NCBI GenBank assembly: GCA_001414345.1
Contig: LLCB01000004.1
Location: 310,001 to 374,000, forward strand
Direction of reading: 5' to 3'
Length of the DNA stretch: 64,000 nucleotides
Origin: Hymenoscyphus infarciens
Taxonomy: Eukaryota; Ascomycota; Leotiomycetes; Helotiales; Helotiaceae
Made by a program: the position numbers and the translations under genes. Position 1 is the stretch's first letter. Every line of letters starts with the position of its first letter. Shown here piece by piece: positions 10,148 through 21,404 of the stretch. The notes under the pieces were generated by a model. The model saw only the letters and a program-made list of their open reading frames with translations, was not told the DNA's origin and searched no databases.

Positions 10148-13100
10148 TTTTGAGGACCGTGGGGAGAAAGGAAAGTGTAGTTATAATTCCGAGGAGTGAT
10201 GAAGCTGGAGATATTGATAGAATGTGTTTGTTTGGTGTTTTGAGAAACTTGTGGCAGAGTGCATTTGATAGCAAAAAACAGCTGAAGGTTTGAAGATAGA
10301 GAAATTTCATTAAAATTCAAGGCAAACTCGCAAATATGATCCTGATAAACTTACTAGGGGTCATATATATGAACCCAATTATCCAACGCCCAACTTCATC
10401 ATAGTCACACAGCGCCAAGTACACTCGTACAAAAAACGCATCATACACATGCTCGAGGCAACATTCCTTCCCCCCGTTTCGAACCCCAAATAAAACTGTG
10501 ACAACCCAGCCTCGAGTCCTCTCAAGACCACCCATTTTCCAACAACAAATAGTTTGCCTTGCTTGGAAAATCGCTTGATTGCTTCCAGCGACTGGCCGTT
10601 GCCCTGCCTACGGGAAATGACGGATGTTGGCCTGGACAAGGCTCTGTGTAATGCGAAGGAAGAAAAATGGTTTGCTCCACGTTTCAACACAAGAAAGGAA
10701 TGGAAAGTATATAACTCTGACAACGAAAGGTAGGGAAGTAGCGCTGAACCAACCGTATATTCGGTACCTGCGGGACATCGCGGATCTATCCGTTGGGTTT
10801 CCATTCTAGGGCTGAAACTTGGTGAACAATGACAGCTTTGACTCGATGTCGAGGGAGCAGGAAGCATGTCACCGGTGTGGTGCGTGAGAAAGCGGTCTGG
10901 ATGCAGGCTCCTTGCTTTGAAGGTACATCAAGTAAGCTTCTGCATGCTGCTCACTTGAACAGAAGTACAAGAGTACTCGAGAAAATCCAAAATCAAGGTT
11001 ATTTTAGACACTCTGTTTGCTAGAGTCCCTCCATGACAGATTGTTTGCCTGGATAGTCCTTGATACCAGGTTCTTGGACTCTGCTGATGATGTCTTTGAT
11101 GCTCACAATGCTCCCACCATCCCACATCCCCTCACTCGTGCATCTGCCAGCGACTTCCATGCGTCTGAGTTCATTTCCTAGGACATGCAGGGGTGTCGCT
11201 AAGTGTTTGTGATTCCTGCCTTTCTCCTCACCGCCAATTCAAAAGCTCGTTTGCCGATAGATCGTTTTTCTTCATCCCGTAACATTCCAGGTTGGGCCGA
11301 TTGTAGAGAGGTGGGAAGGCCGCATATATGAAGGCCAAGTTCGAGAGAGCTGTGCTTCTGGTGTGCTGGCACCATGATCCGGCCTTTAAAATGGAGGAGG
11401 TTGGGCCAGTCTGATGAGAAGACGTTGGCATAACCGTAGACCCTGGCTGGGCCAACTTCTGCCACGATTCTTCCATCCTTCTTTGCCTGTGCCATTGGCC
11501 CCAGGGACTTGAACAAGTTAGGAGGCGATCGGGCGGGAGAGCCAGTCAGAGCACAGATGACGGATTTAGCCCTAAAAGGACCTCCACCTGCATACCACCC
11601 GGCGATTCTCCAACACAAATGGAGATTTCCTGTATCAAAATGGCCCAGAGAGGTCTCTCTGCTGTTCTGCCGACAGCTGGAAATCCCCAAGAGTCGTGGA
11701 AAAGAATGCCCTTATACCCAAATGGGGAAGAAATAAATTTCCGGAGATTTGGAGGCGTTCGAGTCCAGCCCGAGGCACCCACCAGCGATTCCCAGGCACC
11801 GTAGCGGTGCGGTCTCGTCGACTTCTGCGCTGCCACGTATCGTGCATGCATCAACACCAATGCAGCTACAGCGGTAGTACGTCTATATCCAGTGTGAGGT
11901 AGGCACAGGTAAGAGGCGAAGACCAAGAAAGCGGAAAGGAAAGCAAAGCGGTTGGGTGCTGCTAGTTGATATCTCGACAGTTCCCCTTTTTGTCTGTTCG
12001 CTACTAGACTGCTAGTTCGTGCTGCATTGCCGTTGTTGTCGCTCTTGCTGCACTCCATCCTCGAATCTTGCATCTCTCTGCTGCACTGCACTTGCTTGTC
12101 TGCTGCTGCTGTACTGTCGTACCTCGGAAACTCCCAGATTCCCAGGGGTTTAGACGCGCCGCCGTCACCAACGCTCCTTCGTCGAGGGATCCGCAAACCC
12201 TCAATCGCCCTAGAATTCGCCTCGGATCGTCTGTACTGTGTTCGACCAGATCAATTGGTGTGTTGGGCAATCAATTGAGGGTGTTGCCCGTCTTCGGGTC
12301 CCCTTGCGCCTGGTCCAGCTCTTGTTCCGAGTTTTGGGTCTAGTCTCCTGACCGCCTCGAGCAATCCACTACGTCTTAGGTGCCGGTGCGCCTGTGGAAA
12401 GAAGTCGAAATGCTTTGTGCGCGTTCCAGTCCATCGTTCGAAGGATTAAAGGGTTCGCGGTTGTGTTGAGATCAGAGTGGCCGAGACCAGAACGAGGAAT
12501 CTCCCTGCCATTGGTGATCAGGGTCCGTTACCTTCGCGCCTGCGACCGACCTTCGCGTGTAAAATAGTGGTCAGTGATGCTATGCTTGGGCAAAGAAGCC
12601 AATGACCCTCCCCAATGCGACGAAAGAGATTGTGTGTCTGACCTGGTGTAGTTTTCCTGGAAACGGACGTCGGTCCGCCAGAAGGCTCAGTGCTAGCCCT
12701 CCAAATATTCTTCGAACTTTCCGTATATAATTCGACCGCCATTCGTTTTGACATTTCGAGTTTTGCGTTTTGCGTATTGCGTTTTGCGGATTGTTTTGGT
12801 TTTAGAAAAGGCAGTGGAGGAGTGTTGGGTATCAAAAGCTAGAGAGTTGTAATTGGTGTGGTGGATTGAGTCCAAAGAGCTAGAGGTGTTGCCAGAAGCT
12901 CACTAGGCACTAGAGGGAGGGAGGGAAACCCACGATACTTGGGCGAAGAAGGACTTAGACGGTCGAGTGAGAGAAAAGGGCAAGATATTAGAGGTGCAAT
13001 AAGGTTGCCTGGCAACAAAAAGTCAACATAAGAGAAGGATAACAAAACGGCCAAAAGAGGAGAGCTTTGTTTGTACACCTGCAGACCTGCTCACCACCAC

Positions 13101-13367
13101 CTTCACAACACAACAGCAATCCCAAATTGCCCAACTCATTTCTTCCAAGACACGTCTTGATTTGAATGCGACTAAATAGCCTCTTGGTTTCTGTTGGAGA
13201 TTTTTTCTGGTAAGCAGTAGTACACCCCCTCAAGGCGCGCTTTCAATCTCAAACGAGTAATCCTTTCACCGAGATCCCCAATTGACTTGCTCGTAGTTGA
13301 AGTTGAACAGGCGGACACGTTCACTCACAGCCCAAGGACGGTACAATTTCACCCTCGCCTCTTCCAA
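10148..13367. other. Long non-coding stretch and upstream region of the 14-3-3-like gene
   Basis: Overlapping frames occur on both strands, the longest 216 codons on the minus strand at 11546-12196, but none has a recognised motif. The part from about 12000 on is probably promoter and leader of the 14-3-3-like gene. A short GTTTTGC/GTATTGC-like tandem lies near 12764-12790. Frames at 11199-11690 (minus) and 10379-10867 (minus) were considered and not called. Confidence 0.35.
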
Positions 13368-14342
13368 ATGGCTCAAGGTGAAGTCGACCTCAAGTTTTTG
13401 TCGCAATTCGCCGAGAATGTCAAATTCGACCATCCCTCTTTATCGAAGAATCTTTCGACGGTTCTGGGCAACTTGACTATGATGTCCGAACTGGTCATAC
13501 GCGCGCGCAAATCACGAAGACTCGATACGACCCGCAACACCAAGTCTGTTGATCTCTATTGTCGCATCATCTGGTATGCGCGAGAAGGCCTGCAGATTCT
13601 TGAGCAAATCGTGCTGCCCATGGTCGCAAATTCCGGTCCCCTCAAAGTTTTGTCGTACAAGATCCGAGCGTCCTACTACCATCTATACGTTCTATTCAAC
13701 AACAACCCCCAAATTACGTTAAAGGCCGCGCATAAGGAGGTTCACACCCCACCGGGTCTCAAATCATCTCGAACAGCCAAGGATAAGGGAAAGGCTCCAG
13801 AACGACCCATGGGACTGGACGGCCAACTTGCTAGTGAAGAGATATACCGACCTAGTTCGGTACAACCTACGCATCCTCTCGAAGGCGGGCCAGTTGGCGG
13901 TGTCAGTCCCCCTGTTCCAGAAATTACTATGAACTTCTTGGTTCCCAGCATCGACTACCGCGGAATCGCTCTCCAATGTTTTCAAGAAGCAAACCAACTT
14001 GCTGAGAAGCTTCTCTGGGGCAGTCATCCACTGCGCGTTTCTGTTAGACTCGAATACACCGCTTTTCTCTACGACTGCCTTCACGAAAAGGGCAGCTCGC
14101 GTCAATTGGCAAAGGCAACAATCAACGAGGTTTATAATGCGCCGCAGGGTATGGACGATGACATGTTTCAGGATACGGCACTATTGGTCGGGATCTTGGG
14201 CAAGATGATGAAGCGGGGCTTGGGATCAGCAGCATCTGGAAGTACACTTGGGGGTAGTACAGGAACTCGACCCTCGCCTCCCCGAAAGACCGGTGCTGCA
14301 AATCTAGCAGTAGCAAGTCCAGGCATGGATAATGCCATCTAG
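13368..14342 (+). CDS. Divergent 14-3-3-like protein, 324 aa
   Basis: Single exon from ATG 13368 (MAQGEVDLKF) to TAG 14342; the frame extends upstream to 13287 without another ATG. Two blocks resemble 14-3-3 helices: residues about 91-107 (PLKVLSYKIRASYYHLY), like the family segment with KVFYLKMKGDYYRY, and residues about 205-256 (FQEANQLAEKLLWGSHPLRV and onward, ending NEVY), like the segment carrying THPIRLGLALN. Between them lies a Pro/Gly-rich, probably disordered insertion at about 116-195, absent from classical 14-3-3 proteins of about 250 residues; a low-complexity tail follows residue 285. The Arg-Tyr pair that helps hold phosphopeptides in classical members is replaced by His-Leu (residues 105-106), so ordinary phosphoserine binding is doubtful. 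It is probably a cytosolic adaptor of changed specificity. Family membership is likely; the role is unknown. Confidence 0.8.
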   Translation: MAQGEVDLKFLSQFAENVKFDHPSLSKNLSTVLGNLTMMSELVIRARKSRRLDTTRNTKSVDLYCRIIWYAREGLQILEQIVLPMVANSGPLKVLSYKIRASYYHLYVLFNNNPQITLKAAHKEVHTPPGLKSSRTAKDKGKAPERPMGLDGQLASEEIYRPSSVQPTHPLEGGPVGGVSPPVPEITMNFLVPSIDYRGIALQCFQEANQLAEKLLWGSHPLRVSVRLEYTAFLYDCLHEKGSSRQLAKATINEVYNAPQGMDDDMFQDTALLVGILGKMMKRGLGSAASGSTLGGSTGTRPSPPRKTGAANLAVASPGMDNAI

Positions 14343-14715
14343 GCGCATCCATGTACGACTCATATTATTAAAACGGAACTGGATTCACAGGGAGTCAAAC
14401 GGAGATAAATTTGCATGGTCGGGATTTTCGATTCTCTATTCGCCAGCCACGTACTCGCAAAGGTGCTGGATATAGCCCGGACAATTTTGGAAGGGCTCCT
14501 ACAAGCTTATAATGGGAGGCAAACATTTTTTGGCATTTCAGATCGGCGTTCAGCATTACCTTGTACAAAAGAAAATGGGGAAGTTTTTGTTACCTTGCGA
14601 TTCTTTTTTGGTGGATATTGGATACCTATACCCTGGCTAACCAGTTATGGCGAGTCAACTTGCGTTGGGAGATTTGATTGTATTGTTTGCGCAATTTTAA
14701 GGTCAATTCATCAAT
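14343..14715. other. 3' flank of the 14-3-3-like gene
   Basis: A 105-codon plus-strand frame at 14415-14732 has no recognisable motif and is probably untranslated 3' sequence. Confidence 0.4.
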
Positions 14716-15140
14716 TCAATTGTAATAAATGAAGTCAACCCTTTTCATTTTTGGTGAGGCATCTTTGATGAGTACCTCGAACGGATCCTTTTTCCTACAC
14801 CAAATATCGAAAATCATGCTTCCCTTTTGCGCCATATAAACAAACTCCTCGCTTTGGTATCTCCGTTCTTTGAACCACAGAAAAAGCACTAACTCCCTAT
14901 CCCCAGATTCCACACCGTAAGACTGCTTGCCCTAGTCTTCCCTCACCTACCGAAAAATTGCCCCCTTTCCTTGACTCTTAAAATGATCATCACTACCATC
15001 CCCCAACGCCATCCTGAAAGCAGAAAGGATGGCAAATTTATCTTCCGTCAGCCAATTCTCAAACTCGAAGTTTAGAATAGTGATGAGGCAGTTCGAGGGC
15101 GTAGTTTGAAAGTGCCAAGATCCCCATTACTTGCTGGCTC
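14716..15140 (-). pseudogene. Decayed coding sequence with several stops
   Basis: Read on the minus strand in one frame, 15126-14716 gives coding-like text (ENWLTEDKFAILSAFRMALG, later ELVLFLWFKERRYQSEEFVY) interrupted by TAG at 14947-14949 and 14932-14934 and preceded by TAA at 15127-15129. All three stops can arise from CAG/CAA or TGG by C-to-T/G-to-A changes. The block starting MSQQVMGILALSNYALEL, from an ATG at about 15140, is in another frame and could be the true N-terminus, which would imply a frameshift near 15070. The end is TGA at 14716. The WLTEDKFAIL string faintly recalls the Myb-like module of the neighbouring gene at 15246, so a decayed relative is possible. Confidence 0.45.
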
Positions 15141-15245
15141 ATGGTGGGAAGCGGAATTCTCTTGTGTCACTCATCCATCCCAAATCCTCGAAACAATGCC
15201 ACAACTCCCTACCCTCTTCCTTCTACCCTTCAACGCGGGCGAGAT

Positions 15246-16832
15246 TTATTCGTACCCATCATCCCTAAACTTCCTCTCAATAATCTTCCCATCCACCATC
15301 CGTCCCGTCCAATTAAAAAAAGCAGCCTGAACATGCAACCACTTATCATCCACATATCTCTTCTCCAAGCCCTCAAGGATGGTGCAATCTTCTGCCGTCC
15401 AGACATTATTCGGCTTCAATCCCTTGGGTTGTCCCTTTTCTGCTCCTCCCTTTCCATCACCACTGCTTTCCTTATCTTGGTTTTGTGATGTGGAGTTGGA
15501 CCTGGCTTTCTGCTTCTCACGCTCTTTGTTGCAGACCGTGCAATGACACTCTAATTCTTCCTCGAGCTCTTGGGTTCCGGACTTGCTGGTCCAGGCTGGA
15601 GGAGGAGGCGATTTAGGCGTTGACTTTGGATTTGGTGCCGAAACTTTGGCGGATGTAGGTTTGGGCGTGGACTTCTTGGATTGTACACCATCGCCTCCCT
15701 TTTCCTTTTCCTTTTCCTTTTCCTTTTCTTTCGTCAGATCGGCCGGTTTGTCATCGCCTCCCAAACCACCAAACATCTCGAGTATAATCTCTACATCGTC
15801 CCCCTCCTTCTCCTTCTCCTTCTCCTTCTCTGCCTCTGCCTCTTTCTCAGCTGGTTCAGCTGGTTTCTCGGCTTCTGCTGGTTTTGGAGAGGCAGTACTC
15901 GCCGATTTCGGTGTTGAAGTGGCAGCAGTTAACTCCTTGAATCTGTTGATTATGTCTTTTTTTGCACCTCCTATTTCGGCCATGATGTCTTTCCAGGATT
16001 TTTTATCTTTCTTCATGGAGAGGATTTTGGCGTCTTGGTCGGGGGTAAACTGTGTTGAGGGGGTGGGGGACTTAGCAGGGGCGGGCTCGTCCTTTTTCTC
16101 TTCAACTGGAGCGGTGACGGGCGTTGGAGCTGGATCTGCTGGTTTCTATCATGTAGAGTATTCAACGGTTAGCTCTGACTTGAATTTGAATAATGCGAAT
16201 GGATGTGATAATCGCCACTTGGTGATTTCATCCAAAGTTGAAAGAAAAAAACTTCACTGAAAAGAGCGAGGGGTTAATCAATACAGCTAAGTATCGATCT
16301 GCCATCCAGGAAACCTAAAAAAAAAAAAAGATTCCGAGCTTCCATATAATCTCACCTCCTCATCTTTCTTGGCCTCCTCTAGGGGGTTGGCTGCTTCCTC
16401 GGGTTTCTTCTCTTCCACTGGTTTGGCGACTTCTTCTGTAGGTTTAGGTGTCTCCTCCACTGGCTTGACTTCTTCAACAGGTTTAGCTGGCTCCTCCGCT
16501 GGTTTTGCGACCTCTTCAGGCTTCTCCTCCTCGGGTTTGGGCTCTTCAACAGGCTTCGCAACTTCCTCGACCTTCTTCTCTTCGGGCTTGGGTTCCTCAG
16601 GCTTAGCAGCAGCAACCTCCTCTACCTTATTTTCTTCCGGCTTGGGCTCTGCTTTTGACTTCTCTTTCTTCTCTTTCTTGGATGAAGACTTTGAACTAGA
16701 ACGAGGCTCGGTAATAATCACCTTCTTGCCTCTGACTTTCCCCCCATCACTACTGGTGACGCTTATGAGGGAGCCACCTAAGATCCAGTTAACGACGTTG
16801 AGTTCCACTTTTTCTTTGGCTTTTTTCGGCAT
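15246..16832 (-). CDS. Myb/SANT-like protein with charged repeats, 458 aa
   Basis: Exon 1 is 16832-16356 and exon 2 is 16145-15246, with a 210-bp phase-0 intron (GTGAGA donor, ATAG acceptor); the frames join as KKDEE then KPADPAP. Residues about 1-30 (MPKKAKEKVELNVVNWILGG) form a small ordered N-terminus. Residues about 70-190 are a Lys/Glu/Pro-rich region with repeats of the type PEEKKVEEVAKP. At about 192-230 a first Myb/SANT-like unit reads FTPDQDAKILSMKKDKKSWK and onward to INRFKEL. Glu/Lys runs follow, and at about 406-458 a C-terminal unit begins NVWTAEDCTILEGLEKRY and includes FNWTGR. Proteins with this type of Trp- and acidic-start module are common in filamentous fungi and are presumed chromatin or DNA associated; a nuclear role is inference. 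The long plus-strand frames over this gene (15583-16260, 16369-16857) are shadows of its repetitive codons. Confidence 0.8.
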
Positions 16833-17460
16833 TTTGGCGGTTGGGGTGGTTCGGTGAATCGGTGAGATCGGGGTGGTTCGGGGTGTTTTATGAAGTTGGA
16901 GTATGGTTGGTGGATGGTTTGAGATCGAGGGTTATGATGAGAGCGGTTTGGTGTGTCGATTTGTGGTTTGGAATTGAAAGTGAGCGGTTGATGTTTTTGG
17001 GACTAGAATATGGAGGGGGTTGGGTGGTTTGTGACAATAGTAACGGGAGGTTGAAGGTGAATTGATTTGACAATGTGTTTTGAAAATTCGAAAACACAAT
17101 CGGAAATAGTACTTGGTGGTACGAGCCAATCGTTGAGGGCTATCCCTATTGTGTGTCGTTCAAGTGAGATTCGAGTGGGTGTTTTGGACTGGTTGTTGAG
17201 ATCAATACTAGCAAGAAGGCGATTTGGGCTCCCGAGGAACTAAAGAAGGCAATGGTAAACTCAATTGAGAGTTTTTGTCAAGTGACGTTTGAGAGGTGTG
17301 GTTGCGTTGGTTATCACGATCGAGGAGGTGAATCATGAGGAGTTATATCACAAAAATTGAGATGATGTGAAGCTCGCTTTATCTTCGAATGACGTATTTG
17401 TCGAGGGCTACAAGTGAATTGAGCTTTCTTAATTCTGTTGTGGTGGAAGTGAAAGTGAGC
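16833..17460. other. Upstream region of the Myb-like gene
   Basis: G/T-rich, no supported gene. Presumed promoter and leader of the minus-strand gene ending at 15246. Confidence 0.4.
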
Positions 17461-17485
17461 TTGTTCCTCCAAAGCACACTATGAT

Positions 17486-17815
17486 GTGCACCAACGTTTA
17501 GCTAGCATATATTATAGTATGCACTTGCTCGACCTTCCTTTAAATATATGCATAAAGATGTGCACCGCCAAAATTAAATAATATACTCTTTTGACCTCTT
17601 AACCTTCAACTTTTATGTGCATACATATATTTTTGAATCTCCACCACTATTAGTACTAGACAGCCCTGCTTCCCTGATATGCGAGCTAAACAATATAGAA
17701 GCTATTCAAGGTCAAACTTATAATATAAATAGATATATACGAGTACCTTTTAACCCTGTACTCGTGTACAACTCTCATATATCTAAACTAAATTATATAT
17801 GTGCCAAACAGGCTC
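17486..17815 (+). repeat. Degenerate relative of the Harbinger-like element at 21405
   Basis: The right end GCCAAACAGGCTC followed by TAA matches the right end of the 21405-21860 element. The left end is less clear: CCAACGTTTAGCTAGCATA near 17480-17500 resembles its TIR. Between them lies TA-rich sequence. Boundaries are approximate. Confidence 0.35.
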
Positions 17816-18545
17816 TAAAGGGGCAGAACCACGAGCAAAAGTGCAAAAATATAATATCCCACAAGCTCATAGATAAATAGAGTAGGAAACAAGCAAACTA
17901 AAAGCTAGCAACCATGCTCTATAGACTCTGCCGAAACAGACCAGGGTAGTAGACTTTGTGGCGCACTAGAACACCCTATGTTCTTTGCTTTTGAAATTTT
18001 GACAAGGCTCGCGGTAGATAGAAAAAGTGGCGGGACCGTAGTGATCACAACAAATGAGACACCTTTTTAGCACACGTATAGATTGACACCAAATATCAAA
18101 TGAAAAGCACATAGAGAAGCAGAAATAGCTATCAAATACTTGATAGAACTTTAGAAGCTTTGCGGTTGTGATATCGAAGTTCTGGGGTGGATTTAGGAAC
18201 ATTCATCATAGCCCTGCTGCTACTTATTACGAGCGAGGCTAGCATCAAAGGGGCTAAAGTCTTTAGGCTTCGAGTCCCTGTAGCTTCAGGGCATTAAGCA
18301 CTAACTGCGATATGCAACAAAGTTTTCAGGTTGGCCTGTGCGGGGTGACTGACAACGAATAAATCTTTGGTCTCTAACTTACCTCCAGAAAAAGAGGCAG
18401 TAAATTTGCCCATTATTCCAAATCTCTAGGTTAAGCTGTGTATATCATAAATGCTTGGAACAATTTAAAGTTACTTTAGATAGTTGGAGCAATCGACTTT
18501 AATTGTCGTAGAAAGTTAGAATAATGAGAAGGATAGAAGGTGTGG

Positions 18546-18565
18546 ACTGCCGCTTTTATTGTCCA
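18546..18565 (+). repeat. 20-bp string shared with 9189-9208
   Basis: The string ACTGCCGCTTTTATTGTCCA occurs identically at both places with no other similarity around it. Confidence 0.5.
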
Positions 18566-18858
18566 TCGCGGGCAAACTCCCTCTATGAACAATATAACTT
18601 CACCCACTAAGAGTTTGGCAGTGATAACTTCCTCTTATGGGTTCTGGTTTGTCTTATTCTTGACCATAACTTTACTCACTAGTGGGTTCAACTATCTAGG
18701 TGCCGAATTCCGTGAGCGACTTAGTATAACACTACTTTCGCCATGGAAGATAATTTCGTTTTATACACCTAGTTTTTTTTACAACGTTACCATCACCCAC
18801 GCCCCAAAACAACAAAAGACGTAAATGAGGTCAACAATCTTTTAAATGCTCTCTTTCC

Positions 18859-18926
18859 AAGGTCATTATGGAAGGCGTTAATCCATAGAACCTGCTTTGA
18901 GTGAGTTCGAATCTCATCCCAACTTG
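18859..18926 (+). other. Degenerate tRNA-like sequence
   Basis: GTGAGTTCGAATCTCAT forms a T-arm with five pairs (one G-T). Upstream, GGTCATTATGGAAGGCG recalls the D-arm of a leucine or serine tRNA. No matching acceptor stem or anticodon arm is found, so it is at most a tRNA remnant or a tRNA-derived repeat head. Confidence 0.3.
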
Positions 18927-18948
18927 ACTCACCCGTCGTCGAGGCCTT

Positions 18949-20112
18949 CTAACTTGCTAGTATCTCTGGGTCTTCCACTTTCTTGCCGAATATCCGGCAA
19001 ATGAAGAGTAACCATGTAGAGAGAATATTCCAAGAGTCTGGAATTGAATCCTTCATTGTAGCATATGAGACTTCGTGCTTCTTGATGATGGGCATGCAAT
19101 AAGGTTGCTCGTACAGTTGAGGAAGCCGAAATGTTGTCGCGAGGAAAGCCGTCATTGCTAGATGAAGGCACTCAGATAGAGCATCTTTGCAATTGCCTTC
19201 TAGTTCAATGAGACTAGAATGGATAAATCCCAAGCATTCCTGAAGGAAGGTTCCATTTATTGGGGTTATATTGTAATAATGTTTGTTGAAGAGTATCGTC
19301 GTGTGCTGGAGATTTCGAATTATGATGGCCCAATGTAAGTTGGTTAGGCCACAAAAGTATAACATGTCTTGTGAATGATGAATATCCACAATTTCTGGTG
19401 GACATATAGGGTTTTTCCAGGAAGAACTGTTATATATTGGTTTCCAGAGTTTGGTAACAAGCGAACTTGAAAATTTGAGACTGTACCGGGTGAGCAACAT
19501 TCGTACGAGGGGTCCAAGAAGTGTTCTTATCAATCTATTGAAAATTTTACCATAGGAATACAGCTCACAGTCTCAAACCCCCCACCAAGGCGTATGATCT
19601 CTGATTACCCCGCGGAATGAGTTTTTGCAGCATCATAATCCCCAGAGAGAACGGCTATCGTTGCTACAAGACTCATAACATACAATATAGTATCATAGTT
19701 GTGGGCATCCTTATCCGATAGTTGCTTGTTCAAAATGAGCAAAGTGCGTTTGAGATGACGGGATGTAATGCTTGATAGGGTTTGTTGCGAAATAAAATCA
19801 TTGGATGCTGAGTTTAATAGTAACATGGCGCGGAAAGGCAATTGGTCTGTACTGAGGATGTGAGAGCACCATGATGGATGACGGTAGAAACTGACGGGTA
19901 TACCAAAGAGTTTGAAGGGACCGAGTGGGTCTCTGATTGGGGTTTGGAGGAAGTCTAGTAGCAAAAGTTCGCTTAGCAAGGCGAAAAGGGTGTCTCTCTA
20001 AACACCCGATGTAAGATTCCACTTGGAGGTCAGTAAACCTGCTTTTCATTTCTGCCCAACTTCTTCCAAATTTGAAGAACAACAATCCATCTGGTACTCC
20101 TGGTCGAATCAT
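18949..20112 (-). pseudogene. Broken fungal-specific transcription-factor-like gene
   Basis: The minus strand carries pieces of a protein resembling the regulatory domain of fungal Zn2Cys6-type factors (Fungal_trans_2 type). One piece (19979-19608) runs from FLQTPIRDPLGPFKLFGI to SVVATIAVLSGDYDAAKTHS-like text and stops at TAA 19605-19607. The next codons read SEIIRLGGGFETV, which fits the family's G-L-x-x-I-I-x-L-R-G-G motif, so the TAA replaces a sense codon. About 50 bases later the frame must shift to continue as KIFNRLIRTLLGPLVRMLLT and on to a normal-looking C-terminus at 18949 (EDPEILAS). An upstream piece (20112-19980) begins MIRPGVPDGLLFFKFGRSWA in yet another frame, perhaps linked by an intron. 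I see no Zn2Cys6 cluster. It is probably a nonfunctional relic; a gene with extra introns is less likely. Confidence 0.6.
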
Positions 20113-20328
20113 ACTGGTGGCCTCCGGCGAAGCTTTAATCGCCGGATATTCAGAAAGAACGAGGTGCCTTTACTTGCCGCCTTTGATGAATCAGAAAGAT
20201 GGAACTCTTCCATCCCCAAAAAGAGGTACGACACATCTCAGGGATTGGCATGCTTGCATACAAATTGAGTCAGATGGCAAAGGCTGAAAATACTCTTAAC
20301 AATGTCGTGGACCCGAGTTTCACACCAG

Positions 20329-21103
20329 CAGTGTGGTCGATAGTATTTGGAATATTGTACCACCACGATATAGTGTTGGAAACCCACTTTAATACGCACT
20401 ATTTATACTATTTAAATGCCACGATATCCAACAATATTATCCTTTCTATTGTTGGTATTTTAATCAATATCATGATAATATCGTAGTGTTGCCAAGCCTA
20501 ACTATTTAAGCTTTTTACCTCGGATTTTGACTCTACTTCTTTTTAGCCTTATCTTTTAAAACTATATAGTATAACGTATAGTGTAGAAAACATATTACTG
20601 AATAGCTAGAATTATAGATCTATTTAAATAGAGTCTTTTAAAAAAAGAATCGTATAGATAGCTTATAAATTAGCCTTATAAGCTCCTATATAGTTTATAT
20701 TAATAAAAGTAGACTATGTAGGATATTGAATTTTAATAATACTAAGGACTAATTCGACGATAACAACGTTAGTTTACTAGATAAATTAAGATTTCTTAGA
20801 GTATCAAACTTGTCAAGACTAGCCCTTTATTTATATATAAAAATTTAATAATTAATAAATTATATAGTGTTGTTGCTATATAGTTTTAAGTAATAGAAGT
20901 GTATATAGAAAAAGTATGAATAGCTTCATTTTGAGAAAAAGTGGGCCTCTACGCTTACGAGTCATTAAAAGATATACCTTTTGGTATCACGATGTTACCA
21001 TAATATTATTGCGTATTTGAAAACGTACTATTACGATATTATGATAATATGTTAATCTAAAATACTGTAGTATTTTATCACGATAATACTATCGACTACA
21101 CTG
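20329..21103 (+). mobile_element. hAT-like DNA element, 775 bp, TA-rich
   Basis: Terminal inverted repeats CAGTGTGGTCGATAGTATT (left) and the complement of AATACTATCGACTACACTG (right) match at 18 of 19 positions. The flanks CACACCAG (20321-20328) and CACACTAG (21104-21111) form an 8-bp target duplication with one C/T difference. An 8-bp duplication with termini beginning CAGTG is the mark of the hAT superfamily. No transposase frame is present, so it is a non-autonomous or RIP-decayed copy. Its first 190 bp are related to 7254-7446. Confidence 0.75.
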
Positions 21104-21404
21104 CACACTAGGAACGAACTTCTTCCGTAATCTTCCTCATCTTATGAGAATAATTCTTTGGCAAGTGGTGAGGCGGTTGGGTACCTCTGTGAACAATGCA
21201 GGGTGGAGGTATGTGAATGCTGCTGTAGCTAGAGGAGAGAAAAGTCCTAGAAGTTTCATAAGTGAATGGGAAATCAGCCCGTAAGTTGTTATCACTTTCA
21301 TTTTTACGATAGTGTGAATTTTACTAACTCGTTTAGTTTCAATACATCTATGTATACGAAGGATAGTAACAAGTTTATGGCTCGTCTATAGAGCGAGACA
21401 CTAA

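Noticed and set aside
11546..12196. 216-codon minus-strand frame
   Set aside because: No recognised domain, overlaps other long frames, and lies in the probable upstream region of the 14-3-3-like gene.
15583..16260. 225-codon plus-strand frame rich in Ser/Phe
   Set aside because: Shadow of the Glu/Lys-rich repeats of the minus-strand Myb-like gene.
16369..16857. 162-codon plus-strand frame rich in Ser/Gly/Thr
   Set aside because: Shadow of the PEEKKVEEVAKP-type repeats on the minus strand.
18859..18926. Functional tRNA gene
   Set aside because: Only a T-arm and part of a D-arm fit; no acceptor stem or anticodon arm can be drawn.
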